Positions 1 through 7,640 are shown, counted from the stretch's first letter. The stretch: DNA of 13,185 nt from an uncultured archaeon A07HN63 (GCA_000496215.1 KI543189.1:33146-46330); one strand, 5' to 3'. Made by a program: numbers and translations. Notes: generated by a model from the sequence alone, not told the origin.

Positions 1-1671
1 TGTCGGTCGGGAGGTCATCGTGACGACTGTGCCGCGCGGTTTGCGATCCGCGAATGTCAGTTCTCCGCCGAGCCGGACGGCACCCCATTTGACAGCCCAG
101 AGGCCGAGACCGCTGCCGTGCTCAAGCGAGTCCTCCTCACCAGCTTCGAGTACTCCGCGTTCGTTGCTGGGGATTCCAGGCCCATTGTCAGCGACAGATA
201 CTCTGACACCGCTGTCGGTCTCACGTGCGTCTACTGTGACGACCGCCGTTTCCGCGTCGTTGTGAACGACCGCGTTCTCGACGAGATTATCGAGGATCGG
301 AAACAGCACCTCCTCGTCGACCGGCACGGTCAGCGAGTCAGCGATATCGACCGAGAGCGTGGCGTCAGGGTGGTCTGACTGGTGCTCTTCAACAACTGCC
401 TCGGCGATGGCGGCCAGCGAGACGGAGTCCGAATCTGCTGTTGTGGTCGCCATCATCTCTTCGACCTGTCGTGCGCGTTCGCCGGTCGACATGAGTTCGT
501 CGGCCGACGAGACGATGGTTTCGGCGTGATCGACGTACTCCTGTCCGCCGTCGGCGATCAGTTCCGCACGCCCCCGGATCTTGGTCATCTCGTTGCGGAG
601 GTTGTGACGAAGGACCCGGTTGAGAACCGAGAGCCGCTGTCTGCGGACTCGTTCCTGCGTGACATCGGTAAACACGATAGCGTACCCGGGCTGTCGGTCG
701 AACCGGTCGTTGACGGGTGAGACGGTTGCCTCGAACTGCCGCGAGCCGTCTGGGCGGGACAGTTCGACCGTCTCGCTGCTCCGCAACGTGTCGAGTTCGA
801 ATCCGACACACTCCGAGAGTGGGTCGGTGGTCGCGGTCGCCGGATCGACCTCGAACACCTCGGCAGCGGCCTCGTTGAGTTTGACGATCCGGTGATCGCG
901 GTCGACGACGACCACGGCGTCGTCAAGGTCGGCCAGCACCGTCTCGGGACCGAGCGTCCCTGCTGCCGGGGCCGCATCGAAGATACCGCCACGGGTGACC
1001 GCGAATCCGACGGCCGCAAGGCTCAGCGTGTAACCGGTCGCGTTGAGCCCGATGATCGAGCCGATCTGAAGGTAGTTGACGACTGCTGGCGTCGCGACGT
1101 AGGCCAGCCACGGCCAGACAGCGACAAATGAGAGGGCAGCCGCGAGTCGCCGGTCGAGATACTCGTAGTCGGCAACGATCCGAACGAGCAGCGCGATCCC
1201 AGCGAACATGACGCCACCCGCGTAGTAGAGGCCGATCTGCTCGGCGAGGGCGGCGAACCCGAGCAGCGCGGGCATGGCCGGAGCCGTCGGTCCACCGCCG
1301 GTCATCGACCCCGAGCTCTCCGGCGCGAGGATCAGCGCGATCCCGCCGGCCAGTGCCACCGCAACCGGAGTCAGGAACGCTGCCTTCCGGAGCGGCGACG
1401 CGAGGTACGGCAGGCCGTAGTACTCGATGACGAACCACGTGAACGCACACGGGATCGCGAGGAACGTCACCAGCCAGACCGTCGACAGCGACGTGAGAGC
1501 GCCCGCGGCCAGCGCGTCCGCAGTTGCCAGCGTCCCGACGACGCCGACGAACAGCGCAAAGGGTCGCAGGGCACCGGTCTCACGCCCACGGGCGACCCAG
1601 ACGGCCGTGCCAAGGAGGACGGTGCCAACCACGCCCATCACGACCCGGGCGGCCAGCAACAGCGTTACCAT
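1..1671 (-). CDS. Membrane histidine kinase, 7TM-PAS-HisKA-HATPase (3' end cut by window edge)
   Basis: Predicted sensor kinase of a two-component system in the cell membrane. The frame is open from ATG 1671 to base 1 with no stop, giving 557 visible residues. Residues 1-235 are a run of hydrophobic helices resembling the N-terminal 7TM histidine-kinase domain. Residues about 244-350 form a PAS fold (a VVVVDRDHRIVKLNEAA stretch is visible). The phosphoacceptor motif RHNLRNEM has its His at 356, the haloarchaeal variant of the HisKA H-box. The HATPase follows, with an N-box near 455-468 (DNLVENAVVHND), G1 DNGPGIP at 495-501 and G2 GSGLGLW near 519-525. Only the last few residues can be missing. 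ATG 1671 is the only ATG in frame after the upstream TAA at 1735-1737. No response regulator is adjacent and the stimulus is unknown. The domain calls are firm. Confidence 0.93.
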   Translation of the reverse strand, partial: MVTLLLAARVVMGVVGTVLLGTAVWVARGRETGALRPFALFVGVVGTLATADALAAGALTSLSTVWLVTFLAIPCAFTWFVIEYYGLPYLASPLRKAAFLTPVAVALAGGIALILAPESSGSMTGGGPTAPAMPALLGFAALAEQIGLYYAGGVMFAGIALLVRIVADYEYLDRRLAAALSFVAVWPWLAYVATPAVVNYLQIGSIIGLNATGYTLSLAAVGFAVTRGGIFDAAPAAGTLGPETVLADLDDAVVVVDRDHRIVKLNEAAAEVFEVDPATATTDPLSECVGFELDTLRSSETVELSRPDGSRQFEATVSPVNDRFDRQPGYAIVFTDVTQERVRRQRLSVLNRVLRHNLRNEMTKIRGRAELIADGGQEYVDHAETIVSSADELMSTGERARQVEEMMATTTADSDSVSLAAIAEAVVEEHQSDHPDATLSVDIADSLTVPVDEEVLFPILDNLVENAVVHNDAETAVVTVDARETDSGVRVSVADNGPGIPSNERGVLEAGEEDSLEHGSGLGLWAVKWGAVRLGGELTFADRKPRGTVVTMTSRPT

Positions 1672-1724
1672 CGGTTCTTCCCCCTGTCGGCACTCCGCAA
1701 ACGGTTCGCTCGATTTGTGTTCAT
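1665..1724 (-). other. Possible 19-codon leader ORF overlapping the kinase start
   Basis: The ORF starts at ATG 1724 and reads MNTNRANRLRSADRGKNRW, then TAA. Its stop overlaps the kinase start in the string ATGGTAA, a 7-nt overlap. The TATA-like TTTTTAT at 1750-1756 is centred about 29 bp upstream of this ATG, so the transcript could begin at or within a few bases of it. Translation of the peptide, with reinitiation at the kinase ATG, is an inference. The peptide is basic, unlike a typical haloarchaeal protein, and may simply be untranslated leader. Confidence 0.3.
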
Positions 1725-1749
1725 ACAGGAACAATTACCACTAACATCG

Positions 1750-1756
1750 ATAAAAA
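1750..1756 (-). promoter_or_regulatory. TATA-like element for the 7TM histidine kinase
   Basis: The minus strand reads TTTTTAT, in an AT-rich patch that stands out from the GC-rich surroundings. About 27 bp downstream is the leader-ORF ATG at 1724; the kinase ATG lies about 80 bp downstream. The T-run might instead serve as a T-rich terminator for the gene ending at 1861. No other strong element is seen in the 189-bp gap, apart from a CTTATAAA string at 1841-1848 on the minus strand, which is far from the start. Confidence 0.5.
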
Positions 1757-1860
1757 GTGTTTTCCAAATTCCGTCCGGTATTCGACCAAATTGGCTTTTC
1801 AGGGTCTGTAAACGTCGAACTCGCTAACCCACTCAGCCAGTTTATAAGGCCACACTCAGA

Positions 1861-2313
1861 CTAGCCGCGAAACTCGTCGCCGGTCACGCGAACCACGATC
1901 GTCTCGCTGACATCCCGCAGATCATACTCGGGTATCTCGCCGTCGACACGGGTGACGTACATCGGTTCGACGAGTTCGTCATTCTCGACACCGAACACAC
2001 AGAGTCGCTGGTCGGTCTCCTCGGGCGGGAGTTCGCGGTCCCGCACCTCGGTTGCGAGATCGCGAGAAAGCCATTCCGTCTCGCTGATGCTCGGCTCTCT
2101 GACGAACGCGCGGTCGGTAAACCGGACCAGATACCAGTTGAGATCGTTCAGCAACGAGACGGCCGCGCCGAGGCTGACTGTTTCGAGAGCGACCGTGTTC
2201 GCAAACGGTTGGGTAAGATCGTAGGTCGACAACGCGGCTCGTGCGGTCTCACGCGAGAGGAGTTCGTATCTGAGGTCGGAATCCTCGCTGCCGACGAGAC
2301 AGACGCGTGTCAC
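1861..2313 (-). CDS. Conserved haloarchaeal protein, DUF5804-like
   Basis: A 150-residue, acidic, soluble protein with no signal peptide or membrane helix. It starts MTRVCLVGSEDSDLRYELLS and contains a central LGAAVSLLNDLNWYLVRFTDRAF segment. I recognise the pattern as a small haloarchaeal family of unknown function, most likely DUF5804; that name is from memory. The GTG start at 2313 is chosen because the N-terminus reads like the family and because a CTATACT box is centred about 27 bp upstream, which fits a leaderless mRNA. It is flanked by two histidine kinases in the same orientation, with 65 bp to the kinase upstream and 189 bp to the one downstream. The promoter signal suggests its own transcript rather than a tight operon. 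No catalytic motif is evident. Confidence 0.82.
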   Translation of the reverse strand: MTRVCLVGSEDSDLRYELLSRETARAALSTYDLTQPFANTVALETVSLGAAVSLLNDLNWYLVRFTDRAFVREPSISETEWLSRDLATEVRDRELPPEETDQRLCVFGVENDELVEPMYVTRVDGEIPEYDLRDVSETIVVRVTGDEFRG

Positions 2314-2336
2314 AGCCAGAAGCGAGTGGGCCGCTC

Positions 2337-2344
2337 AGTATAGT
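2337..2344 (-). promoter_or_regulatory. TATA-like element for the DUF5804-like gene
   Basis: The minus strand reads ACTATACT, centred near 2340.5, about 27 bp from the GTG at 2313. This is the spacing expected for a leaderless archaeal transcript. The element lies in the 65-bp gap after the upstream kinase stop. Confidence 0.5.
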
Positions 2345-2378
2345 GGTTCCGGTCAGGTGGGGGTCGTCCGGGATCAAC

Positions 2379-3539
2379 TCACTCCGGGTCGGTGTGAAAC
2401 TCAAAGCGTGCGCCGCCCTCGCTGCCCTCGGTGACAGATACGGACCAGCCGTGGGCCTCGGCGACCCGCCGCACGATAGCCAGCCCAAGCCCGCTGCCCA
2501 TCTCCGCACCGGAGACCCCAGCCTCAAACACCTCGTCGCGGTCCTCCGGCGGGATGCCGGGGCCGTCGTCCTCGACGTAGAAGCCGGTCTCCTCGCCGCT
2601 CAATGGCCCGACTGACACGTTCACATCAACATTCTCTGTGGTTTGCCCGCTGCCGTCGGGAAGCTGTGCTTCGGCTTCGACCGGGTCCTCCAGTGATGGC
2701 TGGCTGTCGCCACCAGCGTGGTCGAAACTGTTGCGAAACAGATTCTCGAGGATGCGCTGCAGCCGTTCGGGGTCGGCCGACACCGTCATCTCAGCGACCT
2801 CCAGCCCGTCGCCGCCACCGACAGTCTGCCAGGCCCGACTCGCCACCGACTCCAGTTCGACGGGTTCCTTTTCGGCGACCTCGCTGCCGCCGCGAGCCAG
2901 CGTGAGCGAATCCTCGATGATCTCGCTCATCCGGTCGTGAGCGAACTCGATATGTGCGAGGTGGTTTCCGTCGAGGTCGTACTCGGCGCGGATGAGTTCG
3001 ATGTGGCCCTTGGCGACCGTCAGCGGACTGCGAAGGTCGTGGGAGACGACGCTGGCGAACTCTTCGAGTCGCTCAACCTGTCGTTCGAGTTCTTCGCCGC
3101 GTCGCTGGGCGCGGCCTCGCTCGATGTCGAACAGACCAAACGCGATACCGATGACACCGCCGCGTGCGACCGCGGAACTGAGTTGCTGGATTACTTCCCA
3201 CTCTGTCCTATTCAACGTATTGCTCAGGAACTGCGAATACGCCGAAAGGAACTCGAAGCCACCGATGATGAGACAGCCGGTTGCACACCATCCAGCAAGC
3301 CGGACCATGGCCGACTCCGGCCGTTGTTCAATCCACGTCCAGTAGCCGACCGCAATGATGATTAGCGCGAACAGGAACGGAATCACGGATTCCGTGATGA
3401 ACGGAATGAGCTTACTCGGCGTCACCAGCAACTCGCTCATATCCGTATTGAACCCCGGTCTCACGATCGAAATGGTCGTGAGGAACGCCGCCGACACTCC
3501 AAGCCCGCTGATCACTCCCGCGCTCAGCTGTCGGCGCAT
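2379..3539 (-). CDS. Membrane histidine kinase (about 4 TM, HisKA, HATPase)
   Basis: Predicted sensor kinase of 386 residues from ATG 3539. Hydrophobic segments lie at about 6-27, 50-70, 79-101 and 122-139, followed by a short coiled linker (RAQRRGEELERQVERLEEF). The H-box SHDLRSPL places the phosphoacceptor His at 167. The N-box ENLFRNSFDHA is at about 265-275, G1 DDGPGIP at 324-330 and G2 GSGLGLAI at 348-355. About 35 acidic, low-complexity residues separate the N-box from the strand before G1, longer than usual. There is no PAS or other recognisable sensor domain, so sensing may occur in the membrane segment. Start choice: ATG 3539 puts MRRQ just ahead of the first helix and has a weak TATA-like GTTTTGTG about 27 bp upstream; ATG 3560 and TTG 3566 are alternatives. 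No partner regulator is next to it. Confidence 0.92.
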   Translation of the reverse strand: MRRQLSAGVISGLGVSAAFLTTISIVRPGFNTDMSELLVTPSKLIPFITESVIPFLFALIIIAVGYWTWIEQRPESAMVRLAGWCATGCLIIGGFEFLSAYSQFLSNTLNRTEWEVIQQLSSAVARGGVIGIAFGLFDIERGRAQRRGEELERQVERLEEFASVVSHDLRSPLTVAKGHIELIRAEYDLDGNHLAHIEFAHDRMSEIIEDSLTLARGGSEVAEKEPVELESVASRAWQTVGGGDGLEVAEMTVSADPERLQRILENLFRNSFDHAGGDSQPSLEDPVEAEAQLPDGSGQTTENVDVNVSVGPLSGEETGFYVEDDGPGIPPEDRDEVFEAGVSGAEMGSGLGLAIVRRVAEAHGWSVSVTEGSEGGARFEFHTDPE

Positions 3540-3623
3540 GGTGATACTACCTGACGGCATCCACAAAACGGTACTGCTTAGCTGACAAGAGGCTTCGAGA
3601 GCGGATGTGACAGTCCTTCGCTG

Positions 3624-4826
3624 CTAGAACGTCGACAGTTCGCCGTCGATGACCTGTCGCGTGATGTCGGTCACGTCGGCGAGTTCGCGGTCGACGATCT
3701 CGTGGATCTCGCCGTCTACATCCTCGACCGCGACGCCGGGGTCGGTGACGACCTGCGCGTCGGCAACATGCGGCTGATCGATTGGCTGACCGATCTGACT
3801 CAGGAGACGGAGCTGAAGGTCACGAATCCCGTCGACCTCGTCGACGACCGATTCGGCGATCTCGGTCGACAGCAGATTGTAGATCTTGCCGATGTGATTG
3901 ACCGGGTTCTTGCCTGATGTGGCCTCCATGCTCATCGGACGATTTGGCGTGATGAGGCCGTTGGCGCGGTTGCCGCGGCCGACCGAGCCGTCGTCGCCCT
4001 GTTCGGCGGAGGTGCCGGTGACGGTGAGATAGATCGAGCCCTCGTCGTAGTCGTCGGCCGTGTTCACGTCGACGCTCACCTCGCGGTCGGTTATCCCCTC
4101 GGCAAGGTCGACGACGTACTCACGGACACCAGCCACGGCGTCCTCATAGGCCTCCATCCCCGCAATGTAGCTATCGACCATTGCTGCGGCAACGGTGATG
4201 TTGATGTGGTCGCCCTCGCGTTTGCCCATCAGTTTCACGTCCGGTCCGAGTTCCGGGTTGTCGGCGACGTAGCTGGTGTTGAGTTCGCGTTCGGCCGTGT
4301 GAACGATCTCCTCAGTCTCGGTCAGTGGCGCGTGGCCGACGCCGAAGGAGGTGTCGTTGGCCATCGGAACGGTCGCACCGTCCTCGCCGAAGACCTCCTG
4401 CAGATCGCCCGAGCCCTCGCCGAGTTTCACGTCGATGATCACGTCCGTGTCGGGATCGAGTTCAGGGATGGCGTCGGTGAGATACTCCCGGGCGGCGTCC
4501 AGTGCAACCGCATCGACCGGGAGCTGCTGGCCGTCGTACTTCTTCGTGGCGCGACCGACGATCAGCAGATAAATCGGCTCAACGATCTCGCCGCCGCCGA
4601 ACGCCGGGGCCGCCCGCCCGGCAACCAGTTGCGTTTCGTCGGTATTGTAGTGCAGCACCTTGCCGACGCGGTCGAGATAGAGCTGCGAGAGCGCTTTCGA
4701 GACGTGTTCGGCGACGCCGTCGCTGATCGAATCCGGATGGCCGATCCCTTTCCGCTCGACAATCTCGACCGTCTGATCCTCGACCGCCTGCCGGTCGAGT
4801 TCGCTGACCTGAATATTTCGACTCAT
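3624..4826 (-). CDS. mat: S-adenosylmethionine synthetase, archaeal type
   Basis: Makes S-adenosylmethionine from methionine and ATP in the cytoplasm, releasing phosphate and diphosphate through an enzyme-bound tripolyphosphate. The 400-residue product matches the usual archaeal length. The archaeal signatures are clear: ERKGIGHPDSISD at 24-36, GHAPLTETE near 164-172, a KREGDHINITVA stretch at 202-213, and the long GRGNRANGLITPNRPMSMEA block starting at 283, followed by GKNPVNHIGKIYN. The start is ATG 4826 (MSRNIQV), not the further-upstream in-frame start at 4892: the family begins here, and a TTATA box sits about 27-29 bp upstream for a leaderless or nearly leaderless mRNA. It has its own promoter and lies 92 bp after the CYTH gene on the same strand. 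No odd residues were noticed. Confidence 0.97.
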   Translation of the reverse strand: MSRNIQVSELDRQAVEDQTVEIVERKGIGHPDSISDGVAEHVSKALSQLYLDRVGKVLHYNTDETQLVAGRAAPAFGGGEIVEPIYLLIVGRATKKYDGQQLPVDAVALDAAREYLTDAIPELDPDTDVIIDVKLGEGSGDLQEVFGEDGATVPMANDTSFGVGHAPLTETEEIVHTAERELNTSYVADNPELGPDVKLMGKREGDHINITVAAAMVDSYIAGMEAYEDAVAGVREYVVDLAEGITDREVSVDVNTADDYDEGSIYLTVTGTSAEQGDDGSVGRGNRANGLITPNRPMSMEATSGKNPVNHIGKIYNLLSTEIAESVVDEVDGIRDLQLRLLSQIGQPIDQPHVADAQVVTDPGVAVEDVDGEIHEIVDRELADVTDITRQVIDGELSTF

Positions 4827-4851
4827 TGGCGAGAGTTTCGCATCCGGTATG

Positions 4852-4858
4852 CTATAAC
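4852..4858 (-). promoter_or_regulatory. TATA-like element for mat
   Basis: The minus strand reads GTTATAG, preceded by the purine-rich GCAAG as a candidate TFB recognition element. It is centred about 29 bp before ATG 4826, so a leader of 0-3 nt is expected. The T-rich stretch further upstream (near 4885-4895 on the minus strand, TTATTTTCTC) may end transcripts from the CYTH gene. Confidence 0.6.
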
Positions 4859-4918
4859 TTGCGGAAACTTCTGACGCCGAGAAAATAACCAACAGACATT
4901 AAATTCGTCGGCAGCCAG

Positions 4919-5500
4919 CTACTCCTGATCGTCGGTCTCGGCGTCGAGCAGGAGACCGAGATAGGAGGTCCTGATCTGGTCGTCGGCATCGAGCCCGAGC
5001 CGGTCGAGGATCTCGACCGCGCCCGCTCTGCTGGCGTCGATCTCATCCTCGCGTGTCTCCTGTTCGATCTCGACAAACGTGCCCAACTCCGCAACGTCGT
5101 CGAGAACAACGGTATACTCCTCGATTTCGTAGTATTCTCGCTGTTTGTCGACGGTCGCCGCCGGCTCGAAGCCGAGTCCGGCCAGCACACCCGCCGCGGC
5201 GTCGTCGTCGCCGACGCGGGTCTCGAATTCCTCACGCGTTTTCGACGCCGCCTCGACGAGTGGTCCCTTGTAGGTGAGCTTCGTTTTTTCCTCGCTCTCG
5301 CCGTCGGTACCGGAATCGGTATCGGTGTGAGTTTCACGCCGGAGTCGCAGTGCCTCGTCCGTCTCGGCAAACGAGCGATGCGGCGCGTCGTAATAGGTGT
5401 CGATCTGGCGGACGCTCTCCGTCCGGGTTGCCCCCAGTTCTTCCAGTCGGTCCCGCAATCGGTCGTGATCGGCCCGGAGCTTGATCTCGACTTCGTACAT
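4919..5500 (-). CDS. cyaB: CYTH-domain protein (CyaB/class IV adenylate cyclase-like)
   Basis: A 193-residue CYTH (triphosphate tunnel) protein. Members of this fold act on triphosphorylated substrates: adenylate cyclase CyaB, thiamine triphosphatase, inorganic tripolyphosphatase. The N-terminal ExExK motif is intact (E3, E5, K7), followed by TYYD (35-38), ALRLRRE (50-56), KLTYKGP (74-80), TREEFE (88-93), VDKQREYY (117-124) and GTFVEIE (140-146), which supply the alternating basic and acidic tunnel residues. An acidic insert at about 57-72 is typical halophilic padding. The ATG start is at the family N-terminus. It is divergent from the MutS-like gene, with 130 bp between them, and a weak TCTTTCC element lies about 27 bp upstream. 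The fold is firm; the substrate is not. The cyclase name follows common annotation only, and a tripolyphosphatase role is equally possible. Confidence 0.92.
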   Translation of the reverse strand: MYEVEIKLRADHDRLRDRLEELGATRTESVRQIDTYYDAPHRSFAETDEALRLRRETHTDTDSGTDGESEEKTKLTYKGPLVEAASKTREEFETRVGDDDAAAGVLAGLGFEPAATVDKQREYYEIEEYTVVLDDVAELGTFVEIEQETREDEIDASRAGAVEILDRLGLDADDQIRTSYLGLLLDAETDDQE

Positions 5501-5512
5501 GGCTGTCCGAAC

Positions 5513-5525
5513 CCACCACGGGTGG
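5513..5525. repeat. Short inverted repeat upstream of the CYTH gene
   Basis: The string CCACC-acg-GGTGG is a perfect 5-bp inverted repeat with a 3-nt spacer. It lies between the weak promoter element at 5524-5530 and ATG 5500 in the divergent intergenic region. It could be an operator half-site pair or chance; nothing ties it to a known regulator. Confidence 0.25.
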
Positions 5526-5600
5526 AAAGATGCTGTGGCTCGGCCGGTTCACCGCCCACGGAGGTCACACTGGTGGCCACGCGAGCGCGACCCTGCAAGC

Positions 5601-5607
5601 TTTAGTC
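5601..5607 (+). promoter_or_regulatory. TATA-like element for the MutS-like gene
   Basis: TTTAGTC is preceded by GCAAGC and centred 27 bp before ATG 5631, the spacing of a leaderless archaeal gene. The same GCAAG string precedes the mat box. This spacing supports 5631 over the earlier in-frame start at 5481. Confidence 0.5.
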
Positions 5608-5630
5608 GTTGCTCTCCAGACCACAGCCGA

Positions 5631-7640
5631 ATGGAGTTCGAATCGATCCCCGGCGTCGGCAGCAAGACGGCCGACTCGCTGGCCGAACTCGATGATCCCG
5701 AAACCGCATTACGAAACGGTGATGTGCTGACCCTGATGGCGGCCCCCGGGCTGAGTGAGGGCCGGGCGGCGGCCGTCGCTCGCGGCGCGATCCGCAAGCG
5801 TCACGACGACCCTGGCGGGCTGCTGGCGACCGAACAGGCCCGGACCATCTACGACAGCGTTCTCTCGTTGCTACAGGAGCGAGCCGTCACCACCTACGCC
5901 GAAAAGCGGCTCGAAACCCTGTATCCCAGCCGTCGGCAATCCCGTATCGACGAGGTTCGAAACGCGGTGAAAGACGCGTTGCAGCGCGAGCCGACACCTG
6001 AAGCCCGTGACGCGCTCGCCGATGTCGCGCCGCTGGAGTCACCCTCGAACTGCCGGGTTCGCCAGCGATGTGTGGCGACGACCGATGCCGAGCAGTACGC
6101 AGCCGCCCAGGAAGACCTCCCCGAACTCTCGGCGGAGATCGTCGACGACGGTCACGATATCGAGGAACTCGCTCGTTCGTACGCGACGGTGATCGTTCTC
6201 GACGAAGCGTTCGCTGGCGGCGACTTTTCGGGTGACGTGCGAGTGCTCCCGGACGCACTCGATTCGCCCGAGGATGTCGTTCCCGAACGCCTGCTCGCCT
6301 TTTTTGCGACGAACCGCGAGACGCTGCTGGCAGCGGCCCGCGTCCACGAGACAAGCGATCTGGAGCCGCCCTGCGATCTCGACGCCCTCACGGATGGCTT
6401 GGATCGCGTCGACGCGGACGGTACGATCGTCGGCGACGACGAACTCACCCGCCTGGAGAACGCCGTTGACGATCTTGACGCGGCGGTCGGGACGGCCGAA
6501 TCCGTCGCCAACGACCACCTCCGCGACGCCATCCGTGAGCGCGACGTGACCATCGAGGGGCAGGACTTTCTCTCCTTGGTCGAACAGGGCGCTCGCGTCG
6601 ACTCGTTGCTGGATCGAGAACTCGACGACGCCTTCGACACCGCCCTCGAAAAGGCCCGCGACCACCTCCGGGAGAGCCTCGATCTCACGGCCTCCGAGGG
6701 CGATCTGGCCGACCGTGTTTTCGATGGCGAGCCGACGTTCCCCATCGAGCGTCGCTCCGAGGCGGTCTCCCGGCTCGAAACCGAACTGACTGCCACCCGG
6801 GATCGCCGCGCGACCGAACTGAAAACGGAGCTGGCTGACGACCTCGCCGATCTCAAACCCGCCGCCGAGGAACTGGTTCGCAACGCCCTCGAACTCGACG
6901 TGAAACTGGCGATCGCCGCCTATGCCCGCGATTTCGACTGTGTGTTGCCCGAGTTTGTCGATGACGACAGCGACGGGGCCGACGAGACGCGGTCGACACC
7001 CGATATCGCCATCGAGGGCGGCCGGTCGCCGATTCTCGATGTCGACTTCGAAAACGTCGAACCGGTCGACTACGCCGTCGACGGCGTGACACTGCTGTCG
7101 GGTGTCAACTCCGGCGGCAAGACATCGCTGCTTGATCTCGTCGCGCTCGTCGTGATCGCCGCCCAGATGGGACTCCCGGTGCCGGCCGAGGCGGTTCGGC
7201 TCGAACGGGTGTCTGAACTCCACTATTACGCCAAATCGCAGGGCACGCTCGACGCTGGCGCCTTCGAGTCCACGCTTCGGGAGTTCGGCGATCTCGTCGC
7301 CGGTGCGGACGACCGATTCGTGCTGGTCGACGAACTCGAAAGCATCACCGAACCCGGCGCGAGCGCGAAGATCATCGCCGGCATTCTCGAGGCTCTTGAC
7401 CGACAGAATGCGACGGCGGTGGTAGTCTCCCATCTCGCCCGGGAAATTCGGGAGGCCGCCGCGACAGCGGTCGCCGTCGACGGGATCGAGGCAGTTGGAC
7501 TCGTCGACGGCGAACTCGAGGTCAATCGCTCGCCCGTGAAGGATCATCTCGCGCGGTCGACACCGGAGTTGATCGTCGAGAAACTGGCCGACGACGCCGA
7601 CGACAGCGAGTTTTACGCGTCGCTCCTCGAGAAGTTCTGA
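5631..7640 (+). CDS. MutS-family ATPase with N-terminal helix-hairpin-helix (archaeal MutS-like)
   Basis: A 669-residue DNA-associated ATPase related to the MutS family. Residues 1-50 hold helix-hairpin-helix-like repeats (IPGVGSKTADSLAEL and APGLSEGRAAAVARG), a DNA-binding element. The middle is acidic and helical, probably the lever/coiled-coil region (about 290-460). The C-terminal MutS ATPase domain shows a Walker A variant GVNSGGKTS (491-499, K497), Walker B FVLVDELESITEPG with D567 and E568, and VVSHLAREI with H601 in the place of the usual switch histidine. There is no N-terminal mismatch-recognition domain and no C-terminal Smr nuclease. Classical mismatch repair is therefore doubtful; a role in recombination or branched DNA is only an inference. 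ATG 5631 is preferred because the conserved protein starts there and a TATA box sits 27 bp upstream. It stands alone on the plus strand, followed by moxR after 89 bp. Confidence 0.9.
   Translation: MEFESIPGVGSKTADSLAELDDPETALRNGDVLTLMAAPGLSEGRAAAVARGAIRKRHDDPGGLLATEQARTIYDSVLSLLQERAVTTYAEKRLETLYPSRRQSRIDEVRNAVKDALQREPTPEARDALADVAPLESPSNCRVRQRCVATTDAEQYAAAQEDLPELSAEIVDDGHDIEELARSYATVIVLDEAFAGGDFSGDVRVLPDALDSPEDVVPERLLAFFATNRETLLAAARVHETSDLEPPCDLDALTDGLDRVDADGTIVGDDELTRLENAVDDLDAAVGTAESVANDHLRDAIRERDVTIEGQDFLSLVEQGARVDSLLDRELDDAFDTALEKARDHLRESLDLTASEGDLADRVFDGEPTFPIERRSEAVSRLETELTATRDRRATELKTELADDLADLKPAAEELVRNALELDVKLAIAAYARDFDCVLPEFVDDDSDGADETRSTPDIAIEGGRSPILDVDFENVEPVDYAVDGVTLLSGVNSGGKTSLLDLVALVVIAAQMGLPVPAEAVRLERVSELHYYAKSQGTLDAGAFESTLREFGDLVAGADDRFVLVDELESITEPGASAKIIAGILEALDRQNATAVVVSHLAREIREAAATAVAVDGIEAVGLVDGELEVNRSPVKDHLARSTPELIVEKLADDADDSEFYASLLEKF

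Noticed and set aside
1841..1848. TTTATAAG string as a promoter
   Set aside because: On the plus strand no gene follows it, and on the minus strand it is about 170 bp from the kinase start. A closer TTTTTAT box fits better.
2718..3365. A 215-codon plus-strand open frame opposite the second kinase
   Set aside because: The minus strand encodes a complete HisKA and HATPase here; the plus-strand product shows no recognisable domain.
4827..4892. A 22-residue N-terminal extension of SAM synthetase
   Set aside because: It spans the TATA element, and the conserved family start MSRNIQV is at 4826.
5481..5630. A 50-codon N-terminal extension of the MutS-like protein
   Set aside because: The extension overlaps the promoter region and the start of the divergent CYTH gene, reads unlike a protein, and lies upstream of a TATA box positioned for ATG 5631.
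6039..7547. A 502-codon open frame antisense to the MutS-like gene
   Set aside because: The sense strand carries clear HhH, Walker A and Walker B motifs. The antisense product mirrors the codon bias of the sense gene and shows no domain.
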